From positions 13,454,001 through 13,518,000 of the forward strand of contig OY755177.1 of NCBI GenBank assembly GCA_963576735.1: a DNA stretch of 64,000 bases, given 5' to 3'. Of the stretch, positions 10,342-21,201 are shown one piece after another (the stretch's first letter is position 1; each line of letters starts with the position of its first letter). The notes under the pieces are model-generated. The model worked only from the letters and a program-made list of their open reading frames with translations. It did not search any database and had not been told where the DNA came from. The DNA is from Bedellia somnulentella (taxonomy: Eukaryota; Arthropoda; Insecta; Lepidoptera; Bedelliidae). The translations under genes were made by a program, and so were the position numbers.

Positions 10342-10701
10342 TTTTTGTATTATATTCTACGATGTTTATCCTCACCATTACTTCTTCAACTTGATCAAAA
10401 TCCTATAGAGTGTGGATGGATGAAAATACATACATACATACATATACTCACGGCTATAAATCCCTAGAAGGGGTAGCCAGAGCTAAGGAATCAGAAATTC
10501 CTCAGCCATTTTGGAAGTTGCGTGGGGAAAAGATGGTAAAATAAAGGTTGTTGGTGATGGGTCTCCAACCGCATCGCCCAAAAATCCCTTAAAAGCCCCA
10601 ATACTGTTAGTCGTCTCGTTTTTGTATTATATTCTACGATGTTTTTCCTCACCATTACTTCTTCACCTTGATCATAATCCTATAGAGTGTGGATGGATGA
10701 A
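10342..10701 (-). mobile_element. 5'-truncated SINE-A with 83-bp TSD
   Basis: The SINE-A body (about 10425-10618, minus, truncated at GTTAGTCGTCTCG) is flanked by direct repeats 10342-10424 and 10619-10701. The repeats are 83 nt long and differ at three positions. The usual duplication for this family here is 8-17 bp. Confidence 0.9.
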
Positions 10702-11111
10702 GGTTATTTGGTTAAAAATAAATATAGAGCTATTATGTGCCAGTAGACGCCAAGCGTAAAGTTGGATCAAATAAAGAATTTGCTTAAAAAGGTTGTCTGG
10801 TGAGAATTTTTCTTCTCACGTTATGTGATTGATTTTTAGTAATGGACAATTTATTTTAATTATGTCAAACTAGCGTTTGGTTTGGTCGCATAGAAAATCT
10901 TTTACAAAGTAAAAACATGTTTATAAACTGAAATTGTACGAACCATATTTTGAAAAAATAAAAAAATGTGAATGTAAAAAGTTTCTTTGTTGCTTCTTCT
11001 CTTTACGAACACCTTCCGAAGCAACGGATAAAAGATAAATTTAAAATTTTTGACGTTCAAAAAATGATAGTATTTAACTTAATTTTGAAAAATAAACGGT
11101 TTGAATTTAAT
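10702..11111. other. Unannotated stretch
   Basis: AT-rich DNA without recognisable features. Confidence 0.35.
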
Positions 11112-11245
11112 TTTTTGGTCCGAAGAATAGAAGATTGATGAATGTAAATGAAGCTCAAAAAGTATGCCAGGATCGTACAACGAGGCGATCCATAGCTTCT
11201 GCCTACCCTAATGGGAACTTATGGCGTTAGGATATGAATATCAGT
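11112..11245 (+). mobile_element. LINE-E 3' fragment
   Basis: Plus-strand LINE-E: AGAAGATTGATGAATGTAAA, GCCAGGATCGTACAACG, CTTCTGCCTACCCTAATGGG. It ends in a decayed tail near ATGGCGTTAGGATATGAATA. Confidence 0.8.
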
Positions 11246-11279
11246 ATACTATCATATCGTTAGTTAAAAAAGGTGGATA

Positions 11280-11597
11280 TACAAACATCCTCAGAGCCCA
11301 TATATGTCCCACCATGGGGCTCGAGCCTACCCTATATAGGGTGATTTGGCCTTAGTCCAGCACACTGGCTATGTGCGGGTTGGCAGACTAACGACTACTA
11401 CCGTGATTGTAGCCGGGACCGACGGCTTAAAGTGCCCTCCGAAGCACGAATGTATCTTAATTTTCGGATTATCAGGTGATTCAAGCATGCAAAACGGGGT
11501 TAAATCTTACAATTTAATTTTTGAGTTTACCCCTCGGGGATCGAACCCTCTGTAGTTAAAGCCAAGCTCTTAACCGCGAGACGACGGAGGCCGTCAT
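11280..11597 (-). mobile_element. SINE-C, full length
   Basis: Minus-strand element beginning at 11597 with GGCCTCCGTCGTCTCGCGGT (A-box region) and the B-box GGGTTCGATCCC at about 11540. The body contains GCCGTCGGTCCCGGCTAC (minus) and ends near GGGCTCTGAGG. This tRNA-derived head differs from SINE-B and SINE-D. Confidence 0.8.
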
Positions 11598-11835
11598 ACA
11601 AATATTACGTAATATATTTAACTAGAAGCGTTGAAATATAAAACAAATCTATTGAGCAAGTTTCGCGGTAGTGAGAAATCAGTAAGTAAACATTCTTAAA
11701 TTATCTTCCGAAATTATTGATAGGGCACGAAATGCCATCGAACTAATACTATCTTCTTTTTAAATTATGCAAAGTATGCTCAGGACTTGATTTAAGCTAG
11801 GAATAAATAGATGCTTCCTTTTTGCTATTGGCAAT

Positions 11836-11900
11836 CGATATACTCTGCCTACTCTAAAGGGAACTAAAGGTAAAAGAATTTTAATGTATGTATGTAATGT
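11836..11900 (+). mobile_element. LINE-E 3' terminal relic
   Basis: GGCAATCGATATACTCTGCC, CTACTCTAAAGGGAACTAA and a (TATG) tail match the last 60 bp of LINE-E, diverged. Confidence 0.6.
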
Positions 11901-11918
11901 ATTTAAAAATCAGTATGA

Positions 11919-12182
11919 TGCCGTGTAGTGCTGGCCTAGAATGTCACTATCCCTTTCTAACCACTGGTGAAGTAAGAGGCGAGTAAGGGTGTGGGGCTTT
12001 TTTAAGTGGTATTAGAGCTATGCAATTGGAGACCTATCACCAACGATACTTTATTTCTACCATCTTGTACCCTATATTATACTTCCATTATACTTCCAAA
12101 TGTGGCTGAGAAGTTTCTAGCTCTGAAGCTCTGGCTACCTCTTTTTGGGATTTTTGGCCGTGAGTATCGAAGTATGTATGTA
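11919..12182 (+). mobile_element. SINE-A, old subfamily, complete
   Basis: Head GCCGTGTAGTGCTGGCCTAG through CAATTGGAGACC to GGCCGTGAGTATCGAAGTATG. A local duplication ATTATACTTCC appears twice near 12075-12095. Divergence from the young consensus is high. Confidence 0.85.
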
Positions 12183-12579
12183 AAATAACCCCAATAATTC
12201 TGAGATCACAAACAACCAACCACTGATAAGACAGTGAAATATGCAAAAGAAGCTGCCTTTGCTATTTATAAGCTGAGGTAGCGGCTTTCGTAGTTTTGAG
12301 AGAAATAAATGTTTTACATTAGGGCAATATTCGGATGTATAATAACAGTCTATAATATTTGTATTATATTTTTTTTTAATAATATTAAGTAAATTTTAGT
12401 ATGCTGTTCCTGAGTCAACAAAAATTTGGTTATTTTAAAGAAGGCACTTGCTGAACATCGGCGCTATTGTCGATATATAAAAATAATAATACATTTCAAA
12501 GACAAAATACTGCCTACAGTTTACATGACAGCCATTGATCAAATATAGGTTCTGTCGAGCGATTTAACTCAACTCAAAC
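12183..12579. other. Unannotated stretch
   Basis: AT-rich, with a T-run near 12366. No features were recognised. Confidence 0.35.
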
Positions 12580-12926
12580 ATTCACACCGTATATCCCTAA
12601 GGGGTTGAAAGAGGTACTAATACTTAGAGGTACATGTGACATTGTCACCTGGTGTTCAGAGTACCAATGTTTTGCTTGGACAGTGTACTCACGTTATAGG
12701 AGGCAGGCCTATCTCCGTTTTGTACAAATACACTGTCGCATGTCTTAGTACAACATAGCCATGTGGGTTTCCTCACGATGTTTTTCCTCACCGTTAACAA
12801 CCATGATCAATTAACCACATTTGTCTTTAGAAAAGACAAATTAGTATAGGGTTTGACTCGGGATTTGAACCCCCATCTTCTGCACGATAAGCAGTGTTCT
12901 ACCCACTGCGCTATTACGGCTGCCCT
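12580..12926 (-). mobile_element. SINE-B, full length, tRNA head intact
   Basis: On the minus strand the head reads GGCAGCCGTAATAGCGCAGT then GGGTAGAACACTG (A-box) and GGGGGTTCAAATCCC (B-box). GTCTTTTCTAAAGACAAATG and GGTTGTTAACGGTGAGG follow, down to the 3' end at about 12585 (CGGTGTGAATGTTTGAG). The (TTATG) tail has decayed. Confidence 0.9.
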
Positions 12927-12964
12927 TTTGATCTCAATCATCTTGCACTCAGTGAAAAGTACGT

Positions 12965-13206
12965 GCATACACATACACTCACGGCTATAATTCCCTAGAA
13001 GGGGTAGCCAGAGCCAAGGAATTATAAATTCCTCAGCCACTTTTGGAAGTTGAGTGGGGAAAAGGCGACAAAATAAAGGTTTTTGGTGATGGGTCTCCAA
13101 CCGCATCGCCCAAAAATCCAATAAAAAGCCCCAATACCCTTAGTCGCCTCTTACGACACCCGTGGGTAGAAAGGGGAAGCGACATTCTAAGCCGGCACTA
13201 CACGGC
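12965..13206 (-). mobile_element. SINE-A, old subfamily, complete
   Basis: Minus strand, head GCCGTGTAGTGCCGGCTTAG at 13206 and CCCACGGGTGTCGTAAGAGG, marking the GTCGTAAG subfamily. The tail is short (ACATACACATAC...). It lies about 40 bp beyond the SINE-B head. Confidence 0.9.
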
Positions 13207-13510
13207 AAACGTTACACGTCATGTTACGTTACGTCAAATTTGATATATTATATTCATCACATATTTTTTAACAAAATGGAAACGACTTTACAGATATTTG
13301 ACGGAAACTAAATTATTCATACATGGGTTCGATAATCAATAGGGTCATCCAGATAGATAGTTTAATAATATTATATAACCACGCTATCAAATCTTATGAA
13401 AATTAAATGGAAACGGGTATGTTTTATTGTATGAAAATAAAACATACCGTTGAGCTAATATTGCATACCACAAGTCATTTAGATGTCCTTAGTTTGTGGA
13501 TCCTTAGTTT
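13207..13510. other. Unannotated stretch
   Basis: AT-rich DNA with a local repeat CCTTAGTTTG twice near 13488 and 13502. No gene was recognised. Confidence 0.35.
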
Positions 13511-13766
13511 GCTGTGTAATGTCGGCTTAGAATAGCACTACCCCATTTCTTCCGGTGGCTGTACGTAAGAGGCGACTAACGGTATTGGGGCTTTTAAGGT
13601 ACTTTTGGTCGATGAGGTTGGAGACCCATCACCAACAATCTTTATATTTTACCATCTTTTCCCCACTTAACTTTTCAAAAGTGGCTGAGGAATTTCTAAT
13701 TCCTTAGCTCTGGCTACCCCAACTAGGGATTTAAAGCCGTGAGTATATGTATGTACGTATGTATGT
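13511..13766 (+). mobile_element. SINE-A, full length
   Basis: Plus-strand copy with head GCTGTGTAATGTCGGC and tail ATGTATGTACGTATGTATG. TAGTTTG precedes the head and follows the tail, a probable short target duplication. Confidence 0.92.
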
Positions 13767-14234
13767 AGTTTGTGGGTGACTACACAACAATTTTTCTTCC
13801 TGTAGATAATAAAGGTATTCCTGCCATCACTTCATAATTTTCACTGTAATGTAAGTAAATACAAATTTTAACAAACTACTACAACATTTTTAATAACATT
13901 CCAATGCACTCACACAACTCACACAATGATATCATTACTTGTTTATTTATTTTTATCTGTACTATTAAATGTAACCGTGGAATAGTCATACGTCCTAAAT
14001 TCAAAAGGTTTCTAAACTTATGATTTATATAAAATTAAACATCTCATATACTCTCATATAAGTATAAATAGTAAACCTGTATTTTATGCTTTGTAGCTGT
14101 TATTCCCATATCTGGGTGAGCGTGAAAATCCAACGGTACTAAGAAATGCACCGATATCTAGCATACCATAACTTGCATGCGCCAATTTCCACATTCTGCA
14201 TTAGGTCATTAAAAGGGAAACACGGAAACGTATA
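13767..14234. other. Unannotated stretch
   Basis: AT-rich, with no recognised features. Confidence 0.35.
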
Positions 14235-14535
14235 CATCAAACAGTATAGCTAGTACAAGCTACCTTTTAACTAGATATTGCGTGGTATAAAACAGCCCAC
14301 TCTTTCGCAATTACTTACGCCCGATTTCTGAATTGAGTATTCTAGCTGAGAACAACTTGAGTATCGTTCTGTCGTATTGAAATCTTAGCAACTGAATGAG
14401 ACAAAACGATACTTAAGTCGTTCTCAGCTTGAATACTCAATTCAGAAATCGGGCGTTAGTATCGTATCATCTCATTCTAACCGATATCGTAACGATAGAA
14501 TAGCGGTCGTGCTAGGCCTCCAGTACAAGCTATGC
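14235..14535 (-). mobile_element. MITE-3 copy interrupted by MITE-2
   Basis: Without the central 138-bp insertion, the minus strand reads GGCCTAGCACGACCGCTATT, GGTTAGAATGAGATGATACG, GTAATTGCGAAAGAG, CCACGCAATATCTAG. It is collinear with 4480-4635 and 53925-54065. The ends GGCCTAGCACGA and TAGCTAGTACAAGC are inversely similar. Confidence 0.65.
14315..14458. mobile_element. MITE-2 copy 1, 138 bp, TTA target duplication
   Basis: Element 14318-14455 has terminal inverted repeats CGCCCGATTTCTGAATTGAG. They continue inward as AGCTGAGAACAACTT and its complement. It is flanked by TTA at 14315-14317 and 14456-14458, a 3-bp TWA duplication typical of the PIF/Harbinger superfamily. No coding capacity. 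Confidence 0.88.
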
Positions 14536-14565
14536 AACCTTTCATCAAAGCCCAAACTTAGATGT

Positions 14566-14912
14566 TTCTATCGAGGGGCTCGGGCCTCCCTCTAATCTAA
14601 ATGATGATTTGACAATAGTGCAGTTGGCACACTTCAAAAACTTTGACCGTGATAGTAGTCGGGACCGACGGCTTAACGTGCCCTCTACAGCACGGAATCG
14701 TCTTCTTTATCGGATAATTTGTCGATGGCGCTTGCAATATGGTATTGTTGTATATTGGTTAATAAATAAAAACTAAATAATAAAAATCTTCCTTCCTAAA
14801 ATGTCGTAAACATACTGAGATTTCTCACAACTTGAAGTTGAGAGTGAAGCCTGTGGAGATGTTAGCTCCTGTTCGTCAGCTGAAAGATCTAACCGTTAAA
14901 CCACGGCTACTA
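14566..14912 (-). mobile_element. SINE-C copy, diverged
   Basis: Minus-strand SINE-C with head GTAGCCGTGGTTTAACGGTT at 14912 and body GCCGTCGGTCCCGACTAC near 14650-14670. It ends near GCCCGAGCCCCTCGATAG. An AT-rich segment (about 14740-14810) expands the middle. Confidence 0.65.
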
Positions 14913-15429
14913 AAAAAAATATTTTACCTCACCCCCAACTTTAGCATCTTGTACAACTGCCATTTAACTTACTAAAGGCGGAAACGCTACGCTAAATGGC
15001 TTTGAGTTTTGGCTTTGTTTTTTTATTATAAATTTATTTATTTATTTATTTATTTTTTCCAATAAAATTAATAAAAATAAACTTGATCGAAGCCTTTACC
15101 TAAATTACACGTCACAAGCGGTTATATATTTTGTCTAAACTCCAAAAGATAAGGCCATAGCTATTGTCACCTTGGAATCCAATAATCTTCTTTTCACCTG
15201 GGTAATATACTTGAACAGACACCAATAATAGGGCATAAAGTATAATACTGTTCGTTTTGAGTGATATCAAGTTTATTGTCTAGTAAAAATAATAAGATAT
15301 CATAATGATTATATACGGAATACTTTACCAATGTTGATGTGATAAGCCTGAAAGTGAGAATTCTATTGTAATAAATATAATTAAGAATTAAGTACACATA
15401 TCAAGTTAGCTTTAAATAAAACCATGTGA
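14913..15429. other. Unannotated stretch with TTTA microsatellite
   Basis: A (TTTA)n/(ATTT)n run lies near 15028-15052. Otherwise AT-rich unique sequence. Confidence 0.4.
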
Positions 15430-15530
15430 AAAACTCAAACGTTCACACCCTGTATCCCTGAGGCAGAGGTACTATTAACGTACGCACGATTTGCTTGGAG
15501 AATGTAATCCCGTGATAGGCATTCCATATC
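15430..15530 (-). mobile_element. SINE-B 3' fragment, diverged
   Basis: AACTCAAACGTTCACACCCTG, ATCCCTGAGG, GGCAGAGGTACTA and GTGATAGGC match the SINE-B tail side with internal deletions. Confidence 0.6.
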
Positions 15531-15659
15531 ATGATTACATTTTTTTTATGGATTTCCTTGTTTAACCTTTTCTCTGACTCTTCTTACCACTGAATTACTA
15601 CATTCTACAATACAAAATCTTTTCGCTTCTTCATATTTATACTACTGTCACCGTTAAAT

Positions 15660-15692
15660 GTTGGGGCAATGCTATTCTAAGCCATCGTCGAA
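15660..15692 (-). mobile_element. SINE-A head relic
   Basis: GGGGCAATGCTATTCTAAGCC matches the complement of the SINE-A head (GGCTTAGAATAGCACTACCCC) with two changes. Confidence 0.5.
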
Positions 15693-16186
15693 CAAAGTGC
15701 CCTCTATGCATGTTGTGGGTAACTAAATTGTTGAGACTTAAAAAATAAGAAACTAAGAGTAAATACTATTTACGTTGGTTTACCTACTTGACAATAGAGG
15801 GCGCAAATATCACTTGCATATTATTTTATGCAATATATAAGTAAAATTATCGTAAATAATTAATACTATAAGTATTTATTTTTTTGCTTACCTTCTATCC
15901 ATTTTAAGTATTTGATTCTAGAAAGACCAGACTTTGTGAGCTTTGCGTAAAGCGATTGTTTCAAATTTTTTTTCCACTCGACGCTAGATGGCAGTACGCG
16001 TACCAATATAGATAGAAATAAATTATTGAAACTTTCGTATTTATTTACTTGAACTTAGTTTTCAAACTTAATGCTTGCAGATTTCAATGCAATATTTATG
16101 TATTGAAACTACAGCATAAAATTAAATTATCTGACTCTATTAAAACAAAATTATTAAAATATATATATTATAAGGAGGATATATAT
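15693..16186. other. Unannotated stretch with CTCF-like motif
   Basis: Contains CTAGATGGCAGTA at 15984-15996 and AGAGGGCGC near 15795. Otherwise AT-rich with no repeat recognised. Confidence 0.35.
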
Positions 16187-16680
16187 AAGGAATTAAAAAA
16201 TCCTCAGTTACTATTGGAAAGTTGAGTGGGGAAAAGATGATAAAATAAAGGTTGTTGGTGATGGGTCTCCAACCGCATCGCCCAAAAATCCCTTAATGGC
16301 CCCAATCAATATAATATATATTGCCAATGGTAATGGTTATATTATATTGTTTAAGAAATGGGGTAGTGCTATTCTAAGCCGACAATACACATCAATATAA
16401 TATATATTGCCAATGGTAATGGTAATATTATATTGTTGTGTATTGTCGGCTTAGAATAGCACTACCCCATTTCTTCCGGTCGGTGTACGTAATAGGCGAC
16501 TAACGGTATTGGAGCCATTAAGGGATTTTTGGGCGATGCGGTTGGAGACCCATCACCAACAACCTTTATTTTATCATCTTTTCCCCACTCAACTTTCCAA
16601 TAGTGGCTGAGGATTTTTTAATTCCTTAGCTCTGGCTACCCCTTCCAGGGATTTATAGGCGTGGGTATATGTATGTATGT
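16187..16680. mobile_element. Head-to-head inverted duplication of one SINE-A copy
   Basis: The minus arm (16187-16308 plus 16348-16386) and plus arm (16432-16680) share private changes (GATGATAAAATAAAGG, GGAATTAAAAAATCC, GACAATACACA), so they are copies of one insertion. A ~43-bp AT-rich block starting CAATATAATATATATTGCCA occurs twice (about 16307-16350 and 16389-16432). The first occurrence replaces ~33 bp inside the minus arm. Confidence 0.85.
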
Positions 16681-18551
16681 ATTAAAAAAAATATAAATAA
16701 GAGTGCTAAGGCAGATATATTTATTAAATTTAAGCTTCATGCTTTTTATTTTCATAAGTGTGATCTTCTGTAGTAGCTTAAACTAAATAGTAACTCCAGA
16801 CTAGCCATAGGTAGCATGAGGCATGTGTTGGGAAGGAGTAGCATGTATATTACAGATCTGGTTGTCAATCGAAAGTTTACTTGGGTGACATAAACTTGTG
16901 TTTTATAATCAACGTATAGGCCAATGATGATTTTGAAAGTGGGTCAAACGGATGATCTGCACGGTCAGGCCAAGTACGCAAAATAAACTCAAAATTATAT
17001 ACGCTCATATATAACCACAAAAAAACGATTTCACTGTAAGTCTGACCAATTGAAAAAGATGTTAAAAAATACGTAACAATAATAGCACAATTTAAAGACA
17101 TAATCGTTCTATCTATAAATATCGCTTAAGTCTATTCGGGCGTACCTCAGCAAATATTGCTCGAGGAGGAAACAGAATAAAAATCAGTTAATGACAAAAA
17201 GCGAGAGGGCCGTCCGCCCGAGCGGTGGCGTTACGACATGTTACCATAAATCAGAAAGGGGGCAACCACCCTGCTTTGCTACTAGTGTTACTCGATTGTA
17301 ACAGCTTTTCGAAGTCCTTTGTTTGAACAAGTATTTTTCAAGATAAAGAATGGATGAGAAAACTCGTTAACTACGAAACTTCTGACAACTAAAATGTCTT
17401 GGCGACATTATGTTCTTGAATAAATGTACGATTGGCGGCGGTTTTATTACTGACATAGTTTAGTGTCAGCTTACAATTACAATTACGTTTGATGCCTTGA
17501 GTGGAATTGGAGTTCAGAGGCATTTATTTATTTGGTGTGTGAAACGTACATTAAATAACCTCTTTTTTCCATTGCTTGCCGTTCCTGAATCACTTTTACA
17601 GCTTTTAAGCCGAGCAATCGTTGATCCTCAATACCCATATTCTCTGTTCTGCAATTGTATTCTACTAATTTTGCGTACGAAGTTAGATTGAAATTGTCAT
17701 ATACTTTTTTACAAATGTCTTGTGACATTTTTTCATTTAGTCAGAATTCTTAGTGAAATGTGAACGGTACTAGGATTATTGTGGATATGTTAATGATATG
17801 GTTTAAACGATGACTGTGTAAGAAAGATGAAAGAAAAAATTTCAGCGTGCTGGTGGCCTATCGAAAGAGAAATGGCTTAAGAAATATAGATAGCCAATGA
17901 GTATAGTAATATTAGCTAAAGACGACGGTCACATCCGACTATTCAAGACCAGGAAGAAAACTTAGTCTAAAAGTCGAAACGAGAAGAATAAAAAACATTA
18001 AGATTCATTAATTGGACAGATAGAAGACATTACTTTAAAAAAATGATAACATGCTCAGCAGAAACTTAGATTGCCTCAATCAGTTGTTGTCGTTAAGATA
18101 GGGCTCCCCCGAATAATTAACCGCTCTTATTTATGAGGGGTTTAACAACATAACGACAATCAACATACTTCTTATGTTAACATATAAGTTAACTTCATCG
18201 ATATAGTTTTGAAAACACCAATAAATCGAGTTTTCATAGTGCCACAGTAAACATTCCCTCAACGCAAGGATGATCTTTTCCGCGATCCTACATTTTTATA
18301 ACTGGCAACATCCACGAGAACCTTTTTTCTGGCGTAATATCAATGTGTCGTATGCACGTAGGTGGTTTACAGATCTAGGGGGAAGTCCCTAGCGTTTATA
18401 AGAATGCTTTGTATGTGTGTTGGAATCACTCTTTTAAATATTAAAGGCTGTTGAGGATATTTTTAAGTGTGGATATGTATTGTTTTACAAAACTCTTTGT
18501 TCATGGTTTTATCATTGAAATAGCTTCTGTACTTTTTTATCCTTTAAGTTG
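16681..18551. other. Long unannotated stretch
   Basis: About 1.9 kb without recognisable repeats. Several 60-75 codon frames show no family features. CCGTCCGCCCGAGCGG near 17210 is a small GC-rich patch. Confidence 0.35.
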
Positions 18552-18742
18552 TGTTACATACATACATATTATCACGCTATTAGTTAATATTGGGGTTGGT
18601 AGAGAATATTTATCGCTAATTTGTACGATCCTATCTAATCTTTAGGGATTTATTAGCATTTATAAATTTTAGTACATACCATTATCCCCATACTTCGGTC
18701 GGACGCCTGCCTTTTTAAATATTTTTTTTATTTGATCTTAAT
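18552..18742 (-). mobile_element. LINE-E 3' fragment
   Basis: Tail ACATACATACATATTATCACG, GGTTGGTAGAGAATATTTATC, TTTGTACGATCCTATC, then CGGACGCCTGCCTTTTT and TTTATTTGATCTTAATGTG. A segment between about 18640 and 18690 is aberrant. Orientation is minus, diverged. Confidence 0.75.
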
Positions 18743-19939
18743 GTGTAGTGTATATTTCATTGTCATACCAATTTTCGTTTTCTAAAAACCTGAAAAATCT
18801 GATCGTAATAATTGCTCCTTATTGCTCTTGCTCATGAGCCCCCCATTTCAATAATCTTTCGAACACAAATTAAAAAGTATTATGGCAACGTCTACGCATC
18901 AACTTTGTTAAAATAACAGATTTAAGGACCTGAGCAGCTTCGAAACAATTTGAAAAGTTTCTTAATTAAAACTTTTGACTTCAATAAAACAAAGATTAGT
19001 ACGTCAAGGTTTCAGAAATCATTTTACCATTGTCAATATTTTAATATTACATTTCTGTACAGTATAGTAGTAAGAATATAAACCAACTTGAATGAAAATT
19101 CTTTGATTTTTTCCTGGAAAAAGTGGCGACCTCCGGGCTCCGCGATCCGACCCTAAGTACCTGAAAAGGTGCCAATAAATAACAATGTAGAAAGTGACAT
19201 ATAACCCAATATTTGCTGAATGAAATTACACCTTACGTCATTGGAATAAAGCTGAATACTCCTTGCAAAATATTATAAGCGAATTCATAAAAGGGTGTTT
19301 ACATTTTCAGTCTGAATACTTATTGCTATTTGAAATTCTTTGATTGATTGAATTGCTGCCAGTCTTGCTGTATCTGTTTGATATAGAGCTGAAACTAGGT
19401 GACCCAAAGAGCCTTCAAGTCTTTGCAACCTGTTGCATTTAAAAAAATACATAAACATCAATAAGTTAAAACAACATTTATAATGTAAAATTATCGTAGA
19501 ACTGTAAAATGTAAAAATTGAAAAAATAATTTTCTTAAATAAATTACTACTACTGAAATGACTAATGCAACTGAAATGAAAGAATGCTACATAAATTCGA
19601 TACCAACTTTAAAGTATCGTCTTAAAAACTGTCTCACGGGCGAACGTTGCGTTTTAATTTTTTTTCTTCTTCTTCTTTGGGTGCCATCTCTTATCATACG
19701 AGTATTATGGCCATTTGGGTCATTTTATTTAGTGTTGTTAAAGCGCAACTACAACAGTGTTTTTACTCTAATTTCATAGTCTATCAATATCAACAATGAT
19801 GCTGGAATTGGATTATTTTGACGTCATTTTTTAGTTGAGATTAAGATACGGATAAAACTTTTTGCGTGATGCATTGCACACTCAAATATTCCACAAATCC
19901 GATCAATAAAGAACAAAAAATACTTATATACATATAATA
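18743..19939. other. Unannotated stretch
   Basis: No repeats were recognised. A GC-richer patch GACCTCCGGGCTCCGCGATC lies near 19130. A short palindrome TTTTTCCTGGAAAAA lies near 19110. Confidence 0.35.
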
Positions 19940-20136
19940 GCTGTGTAGTATCGGCTTAGAATAGCACTGACCCATTCTTTCTCGGAATTTAAAGTTATTT
20001 TAGGGTGACGCGGACCGGAGACCTTTGTTTTACAAACTTTTTCACACCCAACTTCCAAAATTCGCTGAGGAATTTCTTATTCCGAAGCTCTGGATATCTC
20101 TTCTAGGGGTTAACAGCCGTAAGTATATGTTTGTAT
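19940..20136 (+). mobile_element. SINE-A, internally deleted
   Basis: Head AGCTGTGTAGTATCGGCTTA, a deletion across the GTACGTAAGAGGCGAC region, ACCGGAGACC in the B-box position, and tail CAGCCGTAAGTATATG. Confidence 0.85.
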
Positions 20137-20211
20137 AACATACTTTTATTTATTAATTTAATATAATAACATTTCGATATACACGATTAAAACAACAATA
20201 ATTTCACGCTA

Positions 20212-20397
20212 AGTGGTTACCTCATGTGCAGGCGTCTTTACGGCTGTAGTGGAATAAGTATTGGTGGAAACAACGGGTTCGCGGGTCACCCCCGGGAAAA
20301 GGGAGCGATCTAAATCTACCGAGCCGGGATCTTCAGTCGAATTACCGAAAAGATGTTCCGAGTTTTGGGACACGCTCCCGACATTATCATCTGATAC
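20212..20397 (-). CDS. Candidate exon or coding relic, unidentified
   Basis: The minus strand is open for 62 codons between a TAA (20398-20400) and a TAG (20209-20211). The segment is far GC-richer than its surroundings. The conceptual peptide is rich in S, T, D, E and P (it includes DDNVGSVSQNSEHLFGNSTE and PVVSTNTYSTTAVKTPAHE). A possible splice acceptor (TATCAG at ~20391) and donor (GAG|GTAACC at 20220-20223) bracket about 170 bp. The acceptor lacks a good pyrimidine tract. I do not recognise the family; it could be a host exon or part of a retroelement ORF1. Confidence 0.3.
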
Positions 20398-20400
20398 TTA

Positions 20401-20857
20401 CTTAAATATAACTTGTAACTTTCTTTCATCGGTATTATAAATGCAAAGGGGTTGGGGATTGTATGACCTGGTAGTGATAAAGCATAAACGGGATTTAGTT
20501 AGATTTGTAGGGAATAATAAATGAATAGCATGTTTTTTTTCCAATAAAAGTTTTCAGTCATGTCTGACATATATTTATATGTATTAGGTAGGTATACATA
20601 ACAGTTTGTGGTGCAAAATACTATGAAACTCTGATTCGATTGTGAGTTTTTTTGATATTGAAATGGTTTGACAAAGCAATGCATTGTTATTGATCGGATA
20701 GTACCGTTCAGCAAAAATACAATTAAAAATGTATCAATCGCTAGCTGCACACGGTCACAACACAAATATAAACAAAATTGTATAAAAAATAAAATATAAG
20801 CCTACGTGTTACACATTTTGTTATATATATTTTATGGCAGTACTCGTATAAAGCAGA
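20401..20857. other. Unannotated stretch
   Basis: AT-rich, with no recognised repeat. Short frames on the minus strand are not convincing. Confidence 0.35.
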
Positions 20858-20975
20858 AAGCCGAAGGATGAGGGAGCAGGAGAGAGAACAGGGAAACACA
20901 GTAACGATCTTTGTAGAAATGTTATGGAGAGGCTTGACTCCAGCAGTGAACACCTATAAGCGGATGATGATGATG
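20858..20975 (+). mobile_element. RTE LINE 3' end, diverged
   Basis: CGAAGGATGAGGGAGCAGG, GATCTTTGTAGAAATG, GGAGAGGCTTGACTCCAGCA and GTGAACACC, ending GGATGATGATGATG, follow the RTE 3' end seen at 26411-26526. Confidence 0.7.
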
Positions 20976-21201
20976 AAGAGTAAAGCCAAATTAAAATTCC
21001 ACTTTTAATAAAGAGCAGATACGCATAGATTACCATATAAAATTTTGTTGGTACATAGGTTGAAAACATCATCATCCAATCACTGCTCCCACTTGTTGCT
21101 ATATAGTTGATCAAAGATGCATATAGGTATGACTGCATCAGACCTAAGTTTTAAATAAGGACTGGCCGGTCTATTAATATTCATTATTTTTAGCAATAAA
21201 A

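Noticed and set aside
12807..13121. 104-codon minus-strand frame
   Set aside because: It is a translation of SINE-A plus the SINE-B head, with no independent coding signal.
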